A stretch of DNA of 64,000 bases. It comes from UBA8514 sp034933685. GTDB lineage: Bacteria > Bacillota > Clostridia > Lachnospirales > Anaerotignaceae. Shown here one piece after another: positions 48,539-56,854 of the stretch. The first letter of the stretch is position 1. Each line of letters opens with the position of its first letter. The stretch spans positions 248,001-312,000 of the forward strand of contig JAYFNB010000017.1 in assembly GCA_034933685.1 (NCBI GenBank), in the 5' to 3' direction. Made by a program: the position numbers and the translations under genes. Below the pieces are notes generated by a model. That model saw nothing but the letters and a program-made list of their open reading frames with translations, was not told the origin of the DNA and did not search any database.

Positions 48539-49587
48539 TGGAAAGTAAATGCAAAATATCCTTAAGGCAACTTCAAGCGTTGGCCATTGTAGATATATTT
48601 GGCATATCAGCCATATCGTTGCCTTTAGGCGTTTGTTTGAGGGCGGCACAAATGGGATGGGTGTGGGTTCTGGTTGGCTCAATAGGAGTTATAATTTTAG
48701 CCTGCATGGCTTTAAGCATAAAAAATCCAGACAAACTTATGTTTTCAACACCTATTGGGGGAATGGTAAGTATTTTAATTAGCGGGAAGATATTACTAAC
48801 AACTGGAATATGGTTACGCATTTTTTCAGAAACAATTAATGTTTTGTTATTGCAAAAAACGCCTACTCTGCTAGTTTCCACATTGCTTGCATTATTATGT
48901 TTATATGTTGCAGTAAAAGGGGTAGAGGCAAGGGCAAGGATGGCAGAAATAATATTTATTGGAACAGTGTTTATTTTAGTAACCATATTTGCACTTACAT
49001 CAACTAATATTGATTTTTATAAGCTTTTGCCAATAACGGCTAATGGAGGAATGAAGGCAACAGCCTATGTTTTTTCATCAGCATTTGGAATAGAGTTTCT
49101 ACTGTATATAAAAACTTTTTTAAATACAAACAAAAAAAATGAAAAAAGTATTGTAACGGCTGGACTCTTTATTGGATTGACTTTATCAATAATAACGGCG
49201 CTTACTTTGGGTGTATTTGGTGCAGATGGCGTAATAAAAAGGCGATGGGCTGTTTTGCAAATAATGGATACAATTGATTTTCCGCTTATGCTATTGGAAC
49301 GCCAGGATTTACTTATGACAGGTTTTTGGATTTCATCTGCCTTTGCATTTATTAATGCAGGAATATTTTACTCAGGATTGATACTTTCTGAAACGGCTTT
49401 AAAAAAAAGATGCGATAAATTTCTTTATTTTATAGTTGCAATAATCGTGGTTGTGGTTTCTGCTTTACCGGAAGACATAACTGCCGCAACTGCCCTTATG
49501 GAGAAATCAAAAGTACTTAATTTGGGCACATATGTTGTGATTTTTGTAATGTTTTTGGCGGACAGGTTGGTGAAAAAGGTTGAATAA
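48538..49587 (+). CDS. gerAB: Spore germinant receptor subunit B
   Basis: A 349-residue polytopic protein of the APC-transporter fold, with ten predicted membrane helices. The N-terminal 'ISLRQLQALAIVDIFGISAISLP' corresponds to the first helix of GerB proteins. It senses the germinant in the spore inner membrane. Its ATG overlaps the gerAA stop by one base and its end overlaps gerAC by 8 bases, so the three subunits are translationally coupled. Confidence 0.9.
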   Translation: MESKCKISLRQLQALAIVDIFGISAISLPLGVCLRAAQMGWVWVLVGSIGVIILACMALSIKNPDKLMFSTPIGGMVSILISGKILLTTGIWLRIFSETINVLLLQKTPTLLVSTLLALLCLYVAVKGVEARARMAEIIFIGTVFILVTIFALTSTNIDFYKLLPITANGGMKATAYVFSSAFGIEFLLYIKTFLNTNKKNEKSIVTAGLFIGLTLSIITALTLGVFGADGVIKRRWAVLQIMDTIDFPLMLLERQDLLMTGFWISSAFAFINAGIFYSGLILSETALKKRCDKFLYFIVAIIVVVVSALPEDITAATALMEKSKVLNLGTYVVIFVMFLADRLVKKVE

Positions 49588-50653
49588 AAAAATAATCATT
49601 CTTTCTGTATTCTGCATGGTATTATTGTGTGGGTGCTACGATAGCAAGGAAATTGACGAAAGAAACTTTGTTATTTCAGTAGGAATAGACAAGGGTGACA
49701 ATGGTAAAATTGAAGTAGCATTGGGCATTGCAAAGCCAGACACAAAAAGTGAAAGTAGTGTTGCGGAAGAAATTAAAACAATTGAGGGTAATACTTTTGC
49801 ACAAGCTTTAAAGCTTACATCTTCAACAGATAGCCAAAGCATGTATTTCGGGCATACAAAAAACGTCGTATTTGGAAATGAAATATTAAAAGATTCAAAT
49901 GCTATGGAGGAAATACTTGATACAATGGTAAGGAATAATGATTTCAGCCTTAAAATTATTATGCTTTCATCTAAAGGGAATGCCAAGGACTGCATCGAAT
50001 TAGTAGAAAAAAGTGATAACGGTGAGGGCTTATATATATGGGATTTTTACAAAAATAACGCAAACGAAACAGAGGCAACAACAAGGCTAGAGCTAAAGGA
50101 CATGGAGGAGAGTTTTCGCCTTGGAAACAGTGTGGTTATCCCTATTATCAGTGTTGAGGCTGACAAAATAGTAATAGGAGGTGGTGCTGTTGCGGATAAA
50201 AACGGTCTCGTTGGTTATTTGGACGATGACGAAATGGAGGGATATTTATGGGTGGCGGAAAACTGCACAGGACATATGGTTCAAGCAAATTCAGCGGATG
50301 AACTGATACCCATTGCCATATCAAAAAGTGATTGCAAAGTGGACTTTAAAGATGATGGGAAACTTATCTGTAACATAAAAATTGATGTAAGAGGAAATGT
50401 GGAAGGGCACAGCAAAAATTACAACGCAGAAAATGTACGAAAAGCTTTGGAAAGTGTTATAAAACAGCAAATTTCTACTACAATTAATAAAGCTCAGGTT
50501 GAATATAAAACTGATATATTTGGTATGACTGAAAAAATTAGCAAAAAAAATGAAGAGTTATACAATAAATACGGCGAAGAAGACTGCTTCAATGCAATGG
50601 AATTTAACGTTGAGGTGAACGGAAAAATTACTGGCACAGGGATTATAAGTTGA
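49580..50653 (+). CDS. gerAC: Spore germinant receptor subunit C (lipoprotein)
   Basis: A 357-residue predicted lipoprotein with lipobox 'LLCGC' at about residues 15-19, then 'DSKEIDERNFVISVGIDKG' typical of GerAC. The middle 'QSMYFGHTKNVVFGNEIL' and C-terminal three-domain structure also fit. The TTG at 49580 overlaps the gerAB end; AAAAAGG lies just before it. It completes a standard A-B-C germinant receptor. Confidence 0.92.
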   Translation: MNKKIIILSVFCMVLLCGCYDSKEIDERNFVISVGIDKGDNGKIEVALGIAKPDTKSESSVAEEIKTIEGNTFAQALKLTSSTDSQSMYFGHTKNVVFGNEILKDSNAMEEILDTMVRNNDFSLKIIMLSSKGNAKDCIELVEKSDNGEGLYIWDFYKNNANETEATTRLELKDMEESFRLGNSVVIPIISVEADKIVIGGGAVADKNGLVGYLDDDEMEGYLWVAENCTGHMVQANSADELIPIAISKSDCKVDFKDDGKLICNIKIDVRGNVEGHSKNYNAENVRKALESVIKQQISTTINKAQVEYKTDIFGMTEKISKKNEELYNKYGEEDCFNAMEFNVEVNGKITGTGIIS

Positions 50654-50686
50654 AATTTGTGGCTATAATTACACTGGGTGATGAAA

Positions 50687-51367
50687 ATGAATATAATTAA
50701 ACTTGGTATAAATCAAATTAAAAAAGACAAGAAGATATTGTTGCTGTCATTATTGTTGGCATTTATTGCAACACTAGTTTTTGGTGTGGTGGCTACTGCG
50801 CAATATTCAGATAAAATTCAAGGTGGCATAAGCAGCAGCGTTATTAGGTTTCACTGTTTGGCAAACAGTAACAGCACGGAAGACCAGGCACTTAAACTTG
50901 CGGTTAGAGACAGAGTGCTAGCGGAGATAAAACCTATGGTAAGCAAAAGTGAATCTAAAGCTGAAACAGTTGAGATATTACGAAATAGCATTAACCAAAT
51001 GAGGCAGGCGGCATTAGAAACAATTAAAGAAAATGGCAAAGATTATGATATTAGAATCAGTCTTGAAAATTGCAGTTTTCCTATGAAAAAATATGGAGAT
51101 ACGGTTTTTCCAGCAGGAGATTACGATGCACTTAGGGTTGAAATAGGTGATGCGAATGGGAAAAATTTTTGGTGTGTGGTTTATCCTCCATTATGCTTTG
51201 TGGATGAGGGATGCGAAAAGCTTGATAACGGAACAAAAGAAGAGCTTAAGAATATTTTAACGCAAGAAGAATATAGTATAATATTAGCAGCTGAAAATGA
51301 CCAAGAAATTGTACCTGAAATTAAATTTAAGATTGTTGAGTGGTGGCAGGAAAGAAAAACAAAATAA
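50687..51367 (+). CDS. spoIIR: Stage II sporulation protein R
   Basis: The forespore-made signal that activates the SpoIIGA protease to process pro-sigma-E. The 226-residue protein has one N-terminal membrane/signal segment (about 17-40) and the family motif 'SSVIRFHCLANSNSTEDQALKLAVRD', then 'WCVVYPPLCFVDE'. I chose ATG at 50687, seven bases after GGGTG. It lies 33 bases after gerAC, so a forespore promoter must be within gerAC or the short gap, or it is co-transcribed. Confidence 0.9.
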   Translation: MNIIKLGINQIKKDKKILLLSLLLAFIATLVFGVVATAQYSDKIQGGISSSVIRFHCLANSNSTEDQALKLAVRDRVLAEIKPMVSKSESKAETVEILRNSINQMRQAALETIKENGKDYDIRISLENCSFPMKKYGDTVFPAGDYDALRVEIGDANGKNFWCVVYPPLCFVDEGCEKLDNGTKEELKNILTQEEYSIILAAENDQEIVPEIKFKIVEWWQERKTK

Positions 51368-51385
51368 ATGAAATTCAACAGAGAT

Positions 51386-51422
51386 AAAAACCTTGTTTGC
51401 ATTAATGTTTACAAGGTTTTTT
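51386..51422 (+). terminator. Terminator after spoIIR
   Basis: AAAAACCTTGT / ACAAGGTTTTT stem with a 14-nt loop and a T tail. Confidence 0.85.
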
Positions 51423-51442
51423 GTGTTGTACAAACATTTGTA

Positions 51443-51471
51443 TTGTCAACTAAGGGTAATAAGAATATAAT
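51443..51471 (+). promoter_or_regulatory. Sigma-A promoter of ddl-murI
   Basis: TTGTCA at 51443-51448, exactly 17 bases, then TATAAT at 51466-51471, 46 bases before the ddl start. Confidence 0.8.
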
Positions 51472-51517
51472 AGTAGTATTAGCGGGTTTTATACCCTTAG
51501 GAAAAGAGGGAGCAATT

Positions 51518-52573
51518 TTGAACAAAAAAACGGTTGTAGTATTATTTGGTGGTCAGTCTTCAGAGCATGAGGTTAGCAGAATTTCTGCATCAACCATAAT
51601 TTCTAATATAAATCAGGATAAATATTACGTTATTCCTGTTGGCATAACAAAAGAAGGCAAATGGATGATTTATAACGGACCGGTTGAAAATATTAAAAAT
51701 GGTGAATGGGAAAAGTTTGGTACACCAGCAATTATTAGCCCAGACGCAAGCCAAAAAGGAATTTTGAAAATTGTTGGAAGTAAAGTTAAGCTTATACCTG
51801 TAGATGCGGTTTTTCCTGTGCTTCATGGGTTGTATGGCGAGGATGGAACTGTTCAAGGCCTTTTTGAACTTGCCCAAATACCATATGTTGGATGTGGGGT
51901 GCTTGCATCGTCAGTTTCTATGGATAAGGTGTATACAAAAATTATTGCAAAAAATGCAAAAATTAATCAAGCAAACTATGTTTATGTGTCAGCTTCGGAT
52001 ATAGGCAAAAAATCAACCATAACAAGATTAGAGAAAAAAATTGGGTATCCATGTTTTATTAAACCATCAAATGCAGGTTCATCTGTTGGTATTACAAAGG
52101 CACACAAAAAGGAAGAGCTTGTTGAAGGACTTAAACTTGCAGCTTTGCACGACAGAAAAATATTAGTGGAAGAAAATATTACTGGGCGGGAATTGGAGTG
52201 TGCAGTGTTGGGCAACGGCCAGGTTTCAGCATCATCTGTGGGCGAGGTTCTTGCTGCAGCAGAGTTTTATGATTATGATGCAAAATATAATAACTCAGAT
52301 TCCAAAACAATTATTCCTGCTAAGCTTGACGAGGAAATTGTTAAAGAGATTCAGAAAACTGCAATTAAGGTGTTTAAGGCAGTAGATGGCAGCGGCCTTG
52401 CTAGGGTAGACTTTTTCCTTGAAGAAGGAACTAATAGAGTTGTGTTTAATGAGCTTAATACATTGCCTGGCTTCACATCTATAAGTATGTATCCAAAGCT
52501 TTGGGAAGACAGCGGAAAGCCTTTAGAAAAATTAATTGAGGAGCTTATTGAACTTGCGTTTGAAATACATTAA
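51518..52573 (+). CDS. ddl: D-alanine--D-alanine ligase
   Basis: ATP-grasp enzyme that joins two D-Ala for the peptidoglycan stem peptide. The 351-residue protein has 'VLFGGQSSEHEVSRISA', 'PVLHGLYGEDGTVQG', 'YPCFIKPSNAGSSVGI' and 'FNELNTLPGFTSISMYPKLWE'. I read a Tyr in the omega-loop region near 'EFYDYDAKY', which is the D-Ala (not D-Lac) type. TTG at 51518 follows GAGGG; a longer frame from 51368 runs through the promoter and terminator. murI follows after 12 bases. Confidence 0.94.
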   Translation: MNKKTVVVLFGGQSSEHEVSRISASTIISNINQDKYYVIPVGITKEGKWMIYNGPVENIKNGEWEKFGTPAIISPDASQKGILKIVGSKVKLIPVDAVFPVLHGLYGEDGTVQGLFELAQIPYVGCGVLASSVSMDKVYTKIIAKNAKINQANYVYVSASDIGKKSTITRLEKKIGYPCFIKPSNAGSSVGITKAHKKEELVEGLKLAALHDRKILVEENITGRELECAVLGNGQVSASSVGEVLAAAEFYDYDAKYNNSDSKTIIPAKLDEEIVKEIQKTAIKVFKAVDGSGLARVDFFLEEGTNRVVFNELNTLPGFTSISMYPKLWEDSGKPLEKLIEELIELAFEIH

Positions 52574-52585
52574 CGGAGGAATACC

Positions 52586-53389
52586 ATGGATAATAGACCG
52601 ATAGGTATTTTTGATTCGGGCGTTGGTGGGCTTACAGTTGCCAGCCAAATTATTAAACAGCTTGAAAATGAAGAGATAGTTTATTTTGGAGATACGGCAA
52701 GAGTTCCATATGGTAATAAATCAAAGGAAACCATAACAAAGTTTTCACGCCAAGATGTTAGATTTTTGTTAAGCAAAGGTGTAAAAGCGGTTATTATTGC
52801 CTGCAATACGGCAAGTGCCAATAGTCTTGATGATTTAATAGATAATTTTGATATACCTGTTTTTGGTGTGGTTGAGCCAGGAGCAAAGGAGGCTGTACGT
52901 GTTACTCAAAACCAAAAAGTAGGCATCATAGCAACTATAGGCACAGTTAGGAGTGATGCCTATAAAAAAGCTATAAACTATGTTAACAGTAATGTGCAAG
53001 TTTACTCTAAGGCATGTCCGCTTTTTGTGCCACTAGCGGAAGAAGGTTGGGCAAACGAGGAAATAACAAGACTTACGGCTGAAAAATATTTAAAAGAGCT
53101 TGCAGAAAAAGATGTTGATACAGTGGTCATGGGTTGCACTCACTATCCACTTTTAAGGCGATGCTTGCAAAGTGTGGTGGGAGATGCAGTTAAACTTGTG
53201 GACCCGGCATTTGAAACAGCCAAGGCAATAAAGGAATATCTTAGTAAAAACGATATGCTAAGAACAGCTAAAACACAGCCACAGCACAGCTTTTTTGTAA
53301 GTGACACTACTGATATGTTTAAAAAAATTTGCTCTGAAGCACTAAACAAGACATATGCAACAGAGGAAATAGATATAGAAAGTTTTTGA
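52586..53389 (+). CDS. murI: Glutamate racemase
   Basis: Supplies D-glutamate for peptidoglycan. The 267-residue protein has 'IFDSGVGGLTVA', the two catalytic cysteines in 'ACNTASAN' and 'MGCTHYPLL', and 'GDTARVPYGNKS'. It is paired with ddl in one wall-precursor operon and followed by a strong terminator. Ribosome site GGAGG precedes the ATG. Confidence 0.97.
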   Translation: MDNRPIGIFDSGVGGLTVASQIIKQLENEEIVYFGDTARVPYGNKSKETITKFSRQDVRFLLSKGVKAVIIACNTASANSLDDLIDNFDIPVFGVVEPGAKEAVRVTQNQKVGIIATIGTVRSDAYKKAINYVNSNVQVYSKACPLFVPLAEEGWANEEITRLTAEKYLKELAEKDVDTVVMGCTHYPLLRRCLQSVVGDAVKLVDPAFETAKAIKEYLSKNDMLRTAKTQPQHSFFVSDTTDMFKKICSEALNKTYATEEIDIESF

Positions 53390-53475
53390 GAAAGATAGAG
53401 ATAGTTATTTCATGAATACCTATTTATTGATAAAGGTTAAAATGAATGTAAAACGGACTTAATATTAAAACCACT

Positions 53476-53517
53476 AAAAAACCCCTTTACCCTAGTATAT
53501 AAGATAGAGGGGTTTTT
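53476..53517 (+). terminator. Terminator after murI
   Basis: AAAAAACCCCT / AGGGGTTTTT stem with an AT-rich loop of about 20 bases and T tail. Confidence 0.85.
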
Positions 53518-53569
53518 AAACTTTTGTTTATTTTAAAGCCTGTTCTGTTGGAACGCGCTATACGATAAA

Positions 53570-53588
53570 CGCTGGTTCTGCTCCAGCG
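53570..53588 (-). terminator. Small hairpin after AbrB-like gene
   Basis: CGCTGG / CCAGCG stem with a 7-nt loop, 6 bases after the AbrB-like stop on the minus strand, followed there by TTTA. Probably a weak terminator. Confidence 0.4.
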
Positions 53589-53593
53589 GAATA

Positions 53594-53857
53594 CTATTCT
53601 GAAATTTTTAAGCCAGCAATTTTTGCCATTTCCATAATAGAAGAAATTGATACCTTTTTACCGTTGAAGTCGATAAGATTGTCCATACTTCCTGTGAAAA
53701 TATCAGCGGGTTCATATTTTTTCAATACAATCTTTTCCTCATCAACAAATATCTCAAGAGAGTCCTTAACGTCAATGTTTAGACTACGTCTAAGCTCAAT
53801 TGGAAGAACAACTCTTCCCAACTCGTCTACCTTTCTAACAATGCCTGTCGATTTCAT
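53594..53857 (-). CDS. AbrB/SpoVT-family transition-state regulator
   Basis: An 87-residue DNA-binding protein with the N-terminal swapped-hairpin AbrB fold ('STGIVRKVDELGRVVLPIELRRSL', 'DSLEIFVDEEKIVLKKYEP') and a short C-terminal multimerisation part. AbrB proteins repress stationary-phase and sporulation genes. ATG at 53857 follows a perfect AAAGGAGG; the longer frame to 53950 is rejected. It lies alone between wall and spore-maturation genes and may regulate its neighbours or act globally. Confidence 0.92.
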   Translation of the reverse strand: MKSTGIVRKVDELGRVVLPIELRRSLNIDVKDSLEIFVDEEKIVLKKYEPADIFTGSMDNLIDFNGKKVSISSIMEMAKIAGLKISE

Positions 53858-54059
53858 TTTCAGTGCCTCCTTTCTTATTTTAGAAAAACGTAACCGTGTG
53901 TACAAACACAGCATGAACAAAATAACATAACTGTCAATAAATGTCAACATGTATTGGTTAAATTTTGCAACATTGTAGGAAATGGTAAAACAACTATAAC
54001 TTCTAAATCAATCCTTTGTAGCATATTATATATTACAAGCTATTTTGTGTGAGGTTAAA

Positions 54060-54638
54060 ATGCTTAATTTTATATGGGGCGGAATGCTTATTTTGGGCAT
54101 TATTTTTGGCGTTTGTACGGGAAAAAGCGCAGAGGTTACAACAAGCCTTATAAATGGAGGTAAAGATGCTGTTAATTTGGCTATAACCATGGCGGGAATC
54201 ATAGCATTTTGGTGTGGAATAATGAAAATAGCAGAAAATGGTGGAATTATAAAGGGAATTGCAAAAAAACTTATGCCACTTATGAAATTCCTTTTTCCGC
54301 AAGTACCAAGGCACCATAAGGCCATGGAGTATATAGCCACAAACCTTGCCGCAAATTTTCTTGGCCTTGGTTGGGCGGCAACACCTGCCGGTTTAATGGC
54401 CATGAAAGAATTACAAAGTATTAACAGAGATAAAACAACTGCTTCACCAGCTATGTGCATGTTTATGATTATAAACATGTCCTCGGTTCAGTTGATAGGT
54501 GTAAATATCATTGCTTTCCGTGCACAGTATTTAAGCCAAAATCCGTCAGAAATTATACTTCCTTCAATAATTGCCACTTGTGGCTCCACCATCGTGGGAA
54601 TTATTGCCGCACGTGTGTACGAAAGGAGGTCGAGGTAA
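54060..54638 (+). CDS. spmA: Spore maturation protein A
   Basis: A 192-residue nucleoside-recognition-domain membrane protein involved in spore core dehydration. It has 'MLNFIWGGMLILGIIFGVCTGK' as first helix, 'ATNLAANFLGLGWAATPAGLMAMKEL', and further hydrophobic helices. ATG at 54060 follows GAGGT. It overlaps spmB by one base (TAATG arrangement), the conserved spmAB pair. Confidence 0.92.
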   Translation: MLNFIWGGMLILGIIFGVCTGKSAEVTTSLINGGKDAVNLAITMAGIIAFWCGIMKIAENGGIIKGIAKKLMPLMKFLFPQVPRHHKAMEYIATNLAANFLGLGWAATPAGLMAMKELQSINRDKTTASPAMCMFMIINMSSVQLIGVNIIAFRAQYLSQNPSEIILPSIIATCGSTIVGIIAARVYERRSR

Positions 54639-55171
54639 TGAGCTGGATTATATACATTTCACAAATGCTAATGCCACTTACGGTATTTGCAGTTGTTTTA
54701 TATGGATTTTTGCAAAATGTGAATATTTATGAATCTTTTGTTGAAGGTGCAAAAGAAGGGCTTGGTACAGTTGTAGGAATATTACCAACGCTAATCGGTC
54801 TTATGTGTGCGGTGGAAGTACTTCGTGGTTCTGGGGCACTTGAAGTGTTATGCAGGCTGATAAATCCATTGGTAAGCATAACAGGTTTTCCTGTTGAAGT
54901 TGTGCCACTGGCACTTATGAAAGCAGTTTCATCCTCTGGGGCAACTGGACTTTTGCTGGATATTTATAATGTATTTGGACCAGATTCTTTTACCGGAAGG
55001 GTAGCCAGCGTGATGATGGGTTCTACAGAAACTATATTTTATACAATGAGTGTTTATTTTATGAGTGTTGGAATAAAAAAGACTAGATACACTCTACAAG
55101 GTGCACTTATTGCAAATTTAGCCGGAATTATTTGTACTTATGCAGTGGTATTGTGGGTATTCGGAAGATAA
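54638..55171 (+). CDS. spmB: Spore maturation protein B
   Basis: A 177-residue membrane protein of the same nucleoside-recognition (Gate) fold as SpmA, with 'EGAKEGLGTVVGILPTLIGLMCAVEVLRGSG', 'VVPLALMKAVSSSGATG' and 'SVMMGSTETIFYTMSVYF'. ATG at 54638 overlaps the spmA stop and follows AAGGAGG. It ends before a bidirectional terminator that faces two tRNA genes on the other strand. Confidence 0.93.
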   Translation: MSWIIYISQMLMPLTVFAVVLYGFLQNVNIYESFVEGAKEGLGTVVGILPTLIGLMCAVEVLRGSGALEVLCRLINPLVSITGFPVEVVPLALMKAVSSSGATGLLLDIYNVFGPDSFTGRVASVMMGSTETIFYTMSVYFMSVGIKKTRYTLQGALIANLAGIICTYAVVLWVFGR

Positions 55172-55177
55172 ACAAAT

Positions 55178-55219
55178 AAAAAAACCATCAGTAAAAGTGG
55201 TTAACCGATGGTTTTTTTT
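55178..55219. terminator. Bidirectional terminator between spmB and the tRNA pair
   Basis: AAAACCATC / GATGGTTTT stem flanked by an A run on the left and a T run on the right; it can stop spmB transcription and, on the other strand, tRNA transcription. Confidence 0.9.
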
Positions 55220-55221
55220 GA

Positions 55222-55294
55222 TGCATCTTATCAGAATCGAACTGACGGCCTTTCGGTTCGGAGCCGAACGCTCTATCCACTGAGCTAAAGATGC
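55222..55294 (-). tRNA. tRNA-Arg (anticodon CCG)
   Basis: A 73-base cloverleaf on the minus strand: acceptor GCATCTT/AAGATGC, D stem GCTC/GAGC, anticodon stem TTCGG/CCGAA with loop CTCCGAA (anticodon CCG, reading CGG), and T stem GTCAG/CTGAT with loop TTCGATT. Discriminator is A; CCA is not encoded. CGG is a rare codon in this AT-rich genome. Confidence 0.95.
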
Positions 55295-55303
55295 ACAAAA
55301 ATA

Positions 55304-55374
55304 AGCGGATGACGGGAATCGAACCCGCATATTCAGCTTGGGAAGCTGATGTTCTACCACTAAACTACATCCGC
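55304..55374 (-). tRNA. tRNA-Gly (anticodon CCC)
   Basis: A 71-base cloverleaf on the minus strand: acceptor GCGGATG/CATCCGC, anticodon stem TCAGC/GCTGA with loop TTCCCAA (anticodon CCC, reading GGG), T stem GCGGG/CCCGT with loop TTCGATT. Discriminator T; CCA is not encoded. It lies 9 bases upstream of tRNA-Arg in the transcript and both are probably cut from one precursor. Confidence 0.94.
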
Positions 55375-55429
55375 ATTTAACCATTATACCACATATCCGT
55401 TAAAAGTGAAGAAAAATTTTCATTAAAGT

Positions 55430-55458
55430 GCAGTGGTCTAAAAAAATTAAACCACTGC
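55430..55458 (-). terminator. Hairpin downstream of the 62-residue gene
   Basis: GCAGTGGT / ACCACTGC stem with a poly-A/T loop, 15 bases after the gene stop on the minus strand. It has no strong T run, so termination is uncertain. Confidence 0.5.
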
Positions 55459-55472
55459 GTTTGTGTCGATTA

Positions 55473-55661
55473 TTAGTTGCCTTTGCTGCTTAATGGATTG
55501 CTTTTTGTTTCAAAAAAAATATCGTTAAGAGGGGCAGACTGGCAACGATCATTATATTGAGCGCCTTGTCTAATATTATCAATGCTCTCATCTATTAAGT
55601 CGTTAGGTGAAATTTTTTCACTTTCGGGTACGGCTGCTTTTTGTTGTTTTTTTCTGCTCAT
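55473..55661 (-). CDS. Small hypothetical protein, 62 residues
   Basis: I do not recognise this protein. It is hydrophilic, begins Lys/Gln-rich ('MSRKKQQK'), has an acidic central part ('NDLIDESIDNIRQGAQYNDR'), one Cys and a Ser/Asn/Lys tail, and has no signal peptide or membrane segment. It is supported as a gene by an excellent AAAGGAGG site 8 bases before the ATG and by flanking hairpins on both sides. It lies between hpf and the tRNA pair on the same strand. A small spore protein or ribosome-related factor is conceivable but not shown. Confidence 0.6.
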   Translation of the reverse strand: MSRKKQQKAAVPESEKISPNDLIDESIDNIRQGAQYNDRCQSAPLNDIFFETKSNPLSSKGN

Positions 55662-55747
55662 GTGTTTTAACCTCCTTTCAAATGTATTATTTGTTATGCA
55701 ACACTTTGCTATTCACCTTAATAATATTGGATAAAGAATTTTCAAAA

Positions 55748-55773
55748 TGAAAAGCCACAGCAAATGCTGTGGC
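55748..55773 (-). terminator. Terminator after hpf
   Basis: Perfect GCCACAGC / GCTGTGGC stem with a 4-nt loop, followed on the minus strand by TTTTCATTTT. Confidence 0.85.
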
Positions 55774-55788
55774 ATGAATTGATTTAAA

Positions 55789-56334
55789 TTAAATTTCAGG
55801 TTCAATTACTCCATAAGTACCATTTTTTCTTTTGTATACTACATTTACCAAGTCGTTGTCAACATTCATAAAAACAAAAAAGTTGTGACCCAAAAGCTCC
55901 ATTTGCATAATTGCCTCTTCAGCGTCCATCGGCCTTAACTCAAAGCGCTTACTCTTTTCAATTGCAATTGACCCTTCATCTTCAGCAAGAGCATCCTCAC
56001 TAATAGGTATCGCTTCATATTCAGCCTTAAATGCGATATTCTGGCGTACTTTGCTTCTCATACGCCCCTTGTATTTAACCACCTGGCTTTCTATAATATC
56101 AACTGCTTTGTCAAGGGCAGCCATCATGTCCTGCTGCATTGATTCAGCGCGTACAAGCCTTTTAGCCATTGGTATGGTTACCTCAACTGTGTAATCTAGT
56201 TTTTCAGAACTGATTTTTACAGTGGCAACAGAATTCTCTGGAAACAATTTGGAAATTCTGTTTAACTTTCCTTCAATTTTTTCTTTGGTTTTGTCGCCTA
56301 ATGTGATGTTTTTACCTTTGATGTTATAAGTCAT
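55789..56334 (-). CDS. hpf: Long ribosome hibernation promotion factor
   Basis: Dimerises 70S ribosomes into inactive 100S particles in stationary phase. The 181-residue long form has an N-terminal S30AE domain ('YNIKGKNITLGDKTKEKIEGKLNRI') and a C-terminal dimerisation domain ('KRFELRPMDAEEAIMQMELLGHNFFVFMN', 'VNVVYKRKNGTYGVIEP'). ATG at 56334 follows GGAGGGAG; a longer frame lacks support. The region upstream has an 11-bp perfect inverted repeat and a 12-bp palindrome that may regulate it. Confidence 0.95.
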   Translation of the reverse strand: MTYNIKGKNITLGDKTKEKIEGKLNRISKLFPENSVATVKISSEKLDYTVEVTIPMAKRLVRAESMQQDMMAALDKAVDIIESQVVKYKGRMRSKVRQNIAFKAEYEAIPISEDALAEDEGSIAIEKSKRFELRPMDAEEAIMQMELLGHNFFVFMNVDNDLVNVVYKRKNGTYGVIEPEI

Positions 56335-56376
56335 ATAAAACAACTCCCTCCAAATAAGCATTGCGCTTACATATAT

Positions 56377-56402
56377 TAAAACTTTATGTTGATAAAGTTT
56401 TA
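56377..56402. repeat. Perfect 11-bp inverted repeat upstream of hpf
   Basis: TAAAACTTTAT, a 4-base spacer GTTG, and ATAAAGTTTTA. It lies 43-68 bases before the hpf start and could be an operator or a hairpin in the leader RNA. Confidence 0.6.
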
Positions 56403-56415
56403 TTCAATTTTTGTT

Positions 56416-56427
56416 ACAAACGTTTGT
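56416..56427. promoter_or_regulatory. 12-bp palindrome upstream of hpf
   Basis: ACAAACGTTTGT is a perfect palindrome of operator size in a promoter-distance position (about 85 bases upstream of the hpf start). No cognate regulator is known. Confidence 0.35.
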
Positions 56428-56614
56428 TTGTAAAAACATTAACTGTTTATTTTATTTTCTATAATAATAGTATTCCCTATAAAAAGTAATAATCCTTCTT
56501 TATGCAGTGAAAAAATACAAATATTATTAATTTATTTTATTTTTACTATAAATTCGACCAATTTAGACCTGAAAAAGATAAGTTTGGAAGTTATTGAAGG
56601 TTATTCATAATGAT

Positions 56615-56674
56615 TGTGGATAATGTGGATAACTTTGTGCATAACTTATTTATCGCCACTTCAATTGTGGACAA
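56615..56674 (-). promoter_or_regulatory. Cluster of DnaA boxes
   Basis: Two exact DnaA boxes (TTATCCACA on the minus strand) lie directly next to each other at 56615-56623 and 56624-56632. A TTATGCACA box is at 56636-56644 and a one-mismatch box at 56666-56674, all in the same orientation. A TTATTCATA one-mismatch site in the other orientation is at 56601. Strongly AT-rich DNA follows. dnaA and dnaN are not in the window. Confidence 0.7.
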
Positions 56675-56854
56675 CTTATTTTGCAGGTTTACCCAAACAC
56701 ATTATGTAAATAGAATAAAATGTAAGTTCTTTGTTTAAAAAAAAGTAAGAAAATTACGAATAAAATCAGTTTTTTAAAGATAATATACAAATAGAAATCA
56801 TTTATACATATATGTAAAATTTTGTAATCAGAACAACTGTTTTGTTGAAATTAC

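Noticed and set aside
54455..54637. Longer N-terminal extension of SpmB
   Set aside because: The extra 61 codons overlap spmA entirely, whereas ATG at 54638 has AAGGAGG and gives the normal SpmB length.
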